Below are positions 60,919 through 64,000 of a stretch of DNA of 64,000 nucleotides, piece after piece; within the stretch, counting starts at the first letter, position 1, and each line of letters begins with the position of its first letter. The notes beneath the pieces were generated by a model. The model made no database searches. It was not told where the DNA came from and saw only the letters and a list, made by a program, of their open reading frames with translations. The translations under genes were made by a program, and so were the position numbers. Source of the stretch: Chryseomicrobium aureum (lineage in GTDB: Bacteria > Bacillota > Bacilli > Bacillales_A > Planococcaceae); assembly GCF_016909155.1 (NCBI RefSeq), contig NZ_JAFBFG010000012.1, positions 1-64,000 of the forward strand. The letters run 5' to 3'.

Positions 60919-62007
60919 ATGAAGTGGTTCTCATGGACTGCTTGGGCAAGTTTGCTCATTGTTATCAGTGTTATTGCATATTCAATTGGTTATCAAAAAG
61001 TTCAAGAGCTTTTGCTTCCTACCTTTTCCTATGAGCTCACTTTTCATCCTATCGACCGTTCTTCTCAAAATTTCGAACTTACTACTCGCACAGTAACCAT
61101 TGGAATGGCTGGGGATGTCTTGTTGCATAAAGATCTAAACAATTATGAAGATTACCGTCCATCCTTCAGTGGTGTCCGAGAAATGACCCAATCATTGGAC
61201 TTCTTCTTGATCAATTTAGAGTCTCTAGCAGCTGGGGAAGCATTTGAGCTTTCTGGCTATCCAAATTTTAATAGTACTGACACAATTGTCGATGGGTTAG
61301 TTGATCTCGGGTCCGACTTAGTCATGGTCTCGAACAATCACACTCTTGATAAACGAGCAGCCGGATTGCGCCAATCGCTTGCAAATTTACAAGCGCGGGA
61401 TTTACCCTATGTCGGCGCTTATGCATCTGAAAAAGACGCTGCCACGAAACGCATCTTTGAAGTAGATGCGCTTACAATCGGGGTTGTTTCCTATACATAT
61501 GGGCTAAATGGACACATCGTGCCAGCCGACCAACCCTATCTTGTAGATCTTATCGATGTAGCAAAAATTCAAAGTGATATTCGTGACTTGGATGCGGAAG
61601 TAGATCTTGTAATTGCACTTATGCACTGGGGAACTGAATACGAATTAGAGGAAAATGAGGAACAAAATTACTTAGCAACGATTGCACACCAGGCAGGAGC
61701 AGATATCATTTTTGGTGGACATCCGCATGTTCTACAACCTTATGAAGTAATGGAATCTGGCGATAAAAAAACACATATCTTCTATTCCCTTGGAAACTTC
61801 TTTAGTGGGCAGACAATTGAAAACACCAATTATGGCGGCGTTGCCGTTCTGTCTGTTGAAACAGATGGCGACGACATTCTAGCTATTGAGCCTTCTTTTT
61901 ATCCAACAGAGGTGACATTTACTCCCGACCGTGTTGTTGTAAACCCTATGCCAGAGTCTCAAGCAAGCTTTTGGACAAATCATATCGGCGTACCTCTTTA
62001 TGAGTAA
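60919..62007 (+). CDS. CapA-like (PGA_cap metallophosphatase-fold) protein
   Basis: 362 residues from the ATG at 60919; an in-frame TTG lies at 60910. One N-terminal helix (about 5-23), then the PGA_cap domain with 'GMAGDVLLHKDL', 'FLINLESLAAG', 'MVSNNHTLDKRAAG', 'ALMHWGTEYE', 'FGGHPHVLQP' and 'FYSLGNFFSG'. CapA proteins take part in poly-gamma-glutamate capsule formation or related wall functions. No capBC genes are near, so capsule making is not implied. Surface-anchored. Confidence 0.88.
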   Translation: MKWFSWTAWASLLIVISVIAYSIGYQKVQELLLPTFSYELTFHPIDRSSQNFELTTRTVTIGMAGDVLLHKDLNNYEDYRPSFSGVREMTQSLDFFLINLESLAAGEAFELSGYPNFNSTDTIVDGLVDLGSDLVMVSNNHTLDKRAAGLRQSLANLQARDLPYVGAYASEKDAATKRIFEVDALTIGVVSYTYGLNGHIVPADQPYLVDLIDVAKIQSDIRDLDAEVDLVIALMHWGTEYELEENEEQNYLATIAHQAGADIIFGGHPHVLQPYEVMESGDKKTHIFYSLGNFFSGQTIENTNYGGVAVLSVETDGDDILAIEPSFYPTEVTFTPDRVVVNPMPESQASFWTNHIGVPLYE

Positions 62008-62012
62008 TTGAA

Positions 62013-62076
62013 AAGTTCCCAGGGAAGGTTTCAAAACGCGAATTTCCTTGCGTAGTGAAATCATCCCTAGGAACTT
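62013..62076. repeat. Long-arm foldback between capA-like and ykvI-like genes
   Basis: AAGTTCC-c-AGGGA pairs with TCCCT-a-GGAACTT, with inner pairing GGTTTCA/TGAAATC and ACGC/GCGT. Total 64 bases, nearly all base-paired, with no T-run. It may act as terminator for both convergent genes or be a small palindromic repeat. Confidence 0.6.
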
Positions 62077-62082
62077 GATAAA

Positions 62083-63129
62083 TTATTTCTTTCGTTCTCG
62101 AACCCATGCGACGATAATGGTAGCCATGAGGGCAAAGCCTAGGTAACCAACTGTTGAATATACTTTACTCACAAGAGTCGTAAATCCAACTAAACTTGCT
62201 ACGTAGCCTGCTATACCCACGAATACAATCACATACTTGAATGATTTATGGTCCGGCTGAATAAATCGAACTGTGAACGAATAAAACATCCCGACTGCAG
62301 TATTATAAATCATGGCAAGTAAAGCGATTGCCATCAAAATCCCCACTACTGGATGAATCTGCGTTGCAAGTTCAAGTGTCGGCAAATCAACACCAGCGAT
62401 TGTGTCCACTTTCACAAACAAAGTTACATTCACTAAGATGATCATCAGTCCAAGTAATGCCCCACCTAATGCACCACCAATTCCTGCTACACGACGATCT
62501 TTTTCCGCCCCACCCATCACAATCAAGAGTGCAGCCCCGCAAGCGATATTATACGAAACGTAAAGCAATGCCCCAAGGAACCAGTTCCCTGCTGCTGAAG
62601 ATTGTTCTACAGCAATTGCATTTGCTTCAGCAATCGATAAATCCATCGTTACTAGTGAATACCCAAGAATGACTAAAATCACTAGCAATAAATACGGCGT
62701 GATAGAGGCAATGACATTTAAAATGCTTTTCAGGTTCAGTAATAGAGTTAGAATTGTTAAAACGACCATGATGATGCTTCCAATGCGAGCATCTAACCCG
62801 AAGACTTGTTCAAATGTAGAACCTGCCCCTGCAAACATAACCACGGCTACACCGAACAAGAAGAATGTAATGAGTACATCCAGTGCAAGTCCTAAATAAC
62901 GGCCACCTATGTGATAAATAACTCCTTTATGTGAAGTAGTTTGTAATTGAGATCCAAGCTGCGCAAGTGTCATCCCGAGAAATGCAAACAGTGCTGTCGC
63001 TACAACTCCTCCTGCTATCCCCCATATACCAAAACTCGTAAAATACTGTAGGATTTCTTGACCAGAAGCAAATCCCGCTCCCACAATTAATCCGACGAAC
63101 GCGCCAGCCATCTGTAAACTTCGTTTCAT
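62083..63129 (-). CDS. YkvI-family membrane permease
   Basis: 348 residues, ten helices; start 'MAGAFVGLIVGAGFASGQEI' with the Gly-rich first helix of APC/LeuT-like carriers, and 'YNIACGAALLIVMGG' in the middle. YkvI proteins are uncharacterised transporters. Start 14 bases after the menC-like stop side, same strand, so probably co-transcribed after menC. GGAGG ribosome site. Confidence 0.85.
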   Translation of the reverse strand: MKRSLQMAGAFVGLIVGAGFASGQEILQYFTSFGIWGIAGGVVATALFAFLGMTLAQLGSQLQTTSHKGVIYHIGGRYLGLALDVLITFFLFGVAVVMFAGAGSTFEQVFGLDARIGSIIMVVLTILTLLLNLKSILNVIASITPYLLLVILVILGYSLVTMDLSIAEANAIAVEQSSAAGNWFLGALLYVSYNIACGAALLIVMGGAEKDRRVAGIGGALGGALLGLMIILVNVTLFVKVDTIAGVDLPTLELATQIHPVVGILMAIALLAMIYNTAVGMFYSFTVRFIQPDHKSFKYVIVFVGIAGYVASLVGFTTLVSKVYSTVGYLGFALMATIIVAWVRERKK

Positions 63130-63142
63130 AAAACTACCTCCG

Positions 63143-64000
63143 TCAGTCTAAGTTGTAAGTTTTTTTCATCACAGTGTAGTCTTCTACTGCTTTATAGTCT
63201 AGTTTATAGCCAATACCTGCCGATGTTGGTACGTGAATAACGCCTTTATCTACTACCACCTCAGGCTCGATGATATCTTTCACCCAGTAGCGAGAAGATC
63301 CTGCTGTATCACCAGGCAATATGAAATTTGGAAGAGTCGTGAGCGCGACATTATGGGCACGGCCAATTCCTGCTTCTAGCATACCCCCACACCACACCGG
63401 AACGCCTTGATTCATACAGTAATCATGAATTTGTTTTGCGACTGTCAATCCGCCTACACGACCGATTTTTATATTAATAATTTTTGTTGCACCTAATTCC
63501 ACTGCTTTACGAGCGTCTTCAAGAGAATGAATACTTTCGTCAAGGCAGATTGGTGTCGACAGTTCTTTTTGTAACGTTGCATGGTCGATAATATCATCTG
63601 ATGCAAGTGGTTGTTCAATCATCGTCAAATTGAATTCATCTAATTGCTTAAGAAGTGCAGTATCTTCTAAACGGTAGGCTGAATTTGCGTCTGCCATAAT
63701 CGCAACATCTGGAAACTCGTTGCGGAGCGTACGCATCACGTCAACGTCCCAGCCCGGCTTGATTTTCACTTTGATGCGTTTATAGCCTTCTTCAACGTAC
63801 CCACGAACTACTTCTACGAGCTCTTCCACTGAATTTTGGATGCCAATACTAATTCCGACATCAATTTGAGTTTTGATACCTCCAAGTGCCTCGGCAAGGG
63901 ACTGATTCGTCTGCTGAGCGAAAATGTCCCAAATAGCGCCCTCAATTGTCGACTTCGCCATATTGTTTTTGCGAATGGTTGAAAATACTTCCGTCACTTC
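63143..64000 (-). CDS. menC: o-Succinylbenzoate synthase/N-acylamino-acid racemase, 5' end outside the window
   Basis: At least 285 residues of an enolase-superfamily enzyme; the start lies beyond base 64000. Seen: '[15 protein letters not shown]' (KxK acid/base), 'MADANSAY' (Asp ligand), 'MIEQPL' (Glu ligand), 'LDESIHS' (Asp ligand) and '[11 protein letters not shown]' (second Lys). 'VKIKPGWD' and '[15 protein letters not shown]' are typical of the MenC/NAAAR group of Gram-positives. MenC makes o-succinylbenzoate for menaquinone; some members racemise N-acyl amino acids, and without neighbouring men genes this cannot be decided. Confidence 0.85.
   Translation of the reverse strand, partial: EVTEVFSTIRKNNMAKSTIEGAIWDIFAQQTNQSLAEALGGIKTQIDVGISIGIQNSVEELVEVVRGYVEEGYKRIKVKIKPGWDVDVMRTLRNEFPDVAIMADANSAYRLEDTALLKQLDEFNLTMIEQPLASDDIIDHATLQKELSTPICLDESIHSLEDARKAVELGATKIINIKIGRVGGLTVAKQIHDYCMNQGVPVWCGGMLEAGIGRAHNVALTTLPNFILPGDTAGSSRYWVKDIIEPEVVVDKGVIHVPTSAGIGYKLDYKAVEDYTVMKKTYNLD

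Noticed and set aside
1-64000. CRISPR arrays, tRNA and rRNA genes, prophage
   Set aside because: No regularly spaced repeats of CRISPR type, no cloverleaf or rRNA sequence and no phage structural genes were recognised by reading.

Overview
The window looks like chromosomal DNA of a low-to-moderate-GC Gram-positive of the class Bacilli, most likely a Planococcaceae/Caryophanaceae-type relative (Planococcus, Sporosarcina, Chryseomicrobium and similar). The reasons are strong AGGAGG ribosome sites, ComK, CcpA (cre), BirA and NiaR-like control sites, a preQ1-I riboswitch, TPR-type (RRNPP) peptide-pheromone regulators and YflT/UPF0316/YkvI family proteins. This is inference from gene content. No rRNA, tRNA, CRISPR array, transposase or prophage gene was seen.

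Layout. 0-5 kb: two TPR regulators of the Rap/NprR/PlcR class, a 50-residue secreted propeptide gene missed by a 60-residue ORF cut-off, and a divergent secreted subtilisin; together they look like a quorum-sensing cassette controlling a protease. 4.6-15 kb: comK, a small sigma factor, phosphoglucomutase and pyrrolidone-carboxylate peptidase, a DUF2157/GDYXXLXY membrane pair, a CAP-domain lipoprotein, biotin-regulated bioY, a VanZ-like gene and a diguanylate cyclase. 15-26 kb: two very large secreted enzymes, an S8 protease (1260 aa) and a multidomain nuclease (1523 aa) with a consensus cre site. 26-33 kb: BCCT and dicarboxylate/amino-acid symporters, a vWA plus macro-domain pair, and malate:quinone oxidoreductase.

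33-41 kb holds a compact minus-strand cassette: a two-domain response regulator, a HEAT-repeat membrane protein, a processive family-2 glycosyltransferase, an anchored glycosidase-like protein and a pilin-like protein. It is a candidate surface-polysaccharide system. Next come an orphan CdiI-like immunity gene and NAD synthesis (nifS-type desulfurase divergent from nadB-nadC-nadA).

46-57 kb is the most unusual part. A segment of about 7.6 kb (nadA 3' fragment, degV, citrate-type two-component system, tctCBA, 5' part of a GAF-domain gene) sits between two nearly identical copies of a roughly 180-bp repeat. It repeats in the same order the resident genes nadA, degV and GAF-GGDEF-EAL, but with strong synonymous divergence. 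This is best read as a homologous segment from a related lineage, or an old duplicate, joined at a repeat, which broke one gene at each end. The window ends with an MFS transporter, a methyltransferase, preQ1-regulated queF and a queuosine-precursor transporter, a CapA-like protein, a YkvI-like permease and a partial menC.

Two classes of small repeats occur between genes: pairs of GGTGACAGGCACC separated by 21 bases, and foldback elements of about 120-165 bp, some of which supply the stop codon of the gene in front.
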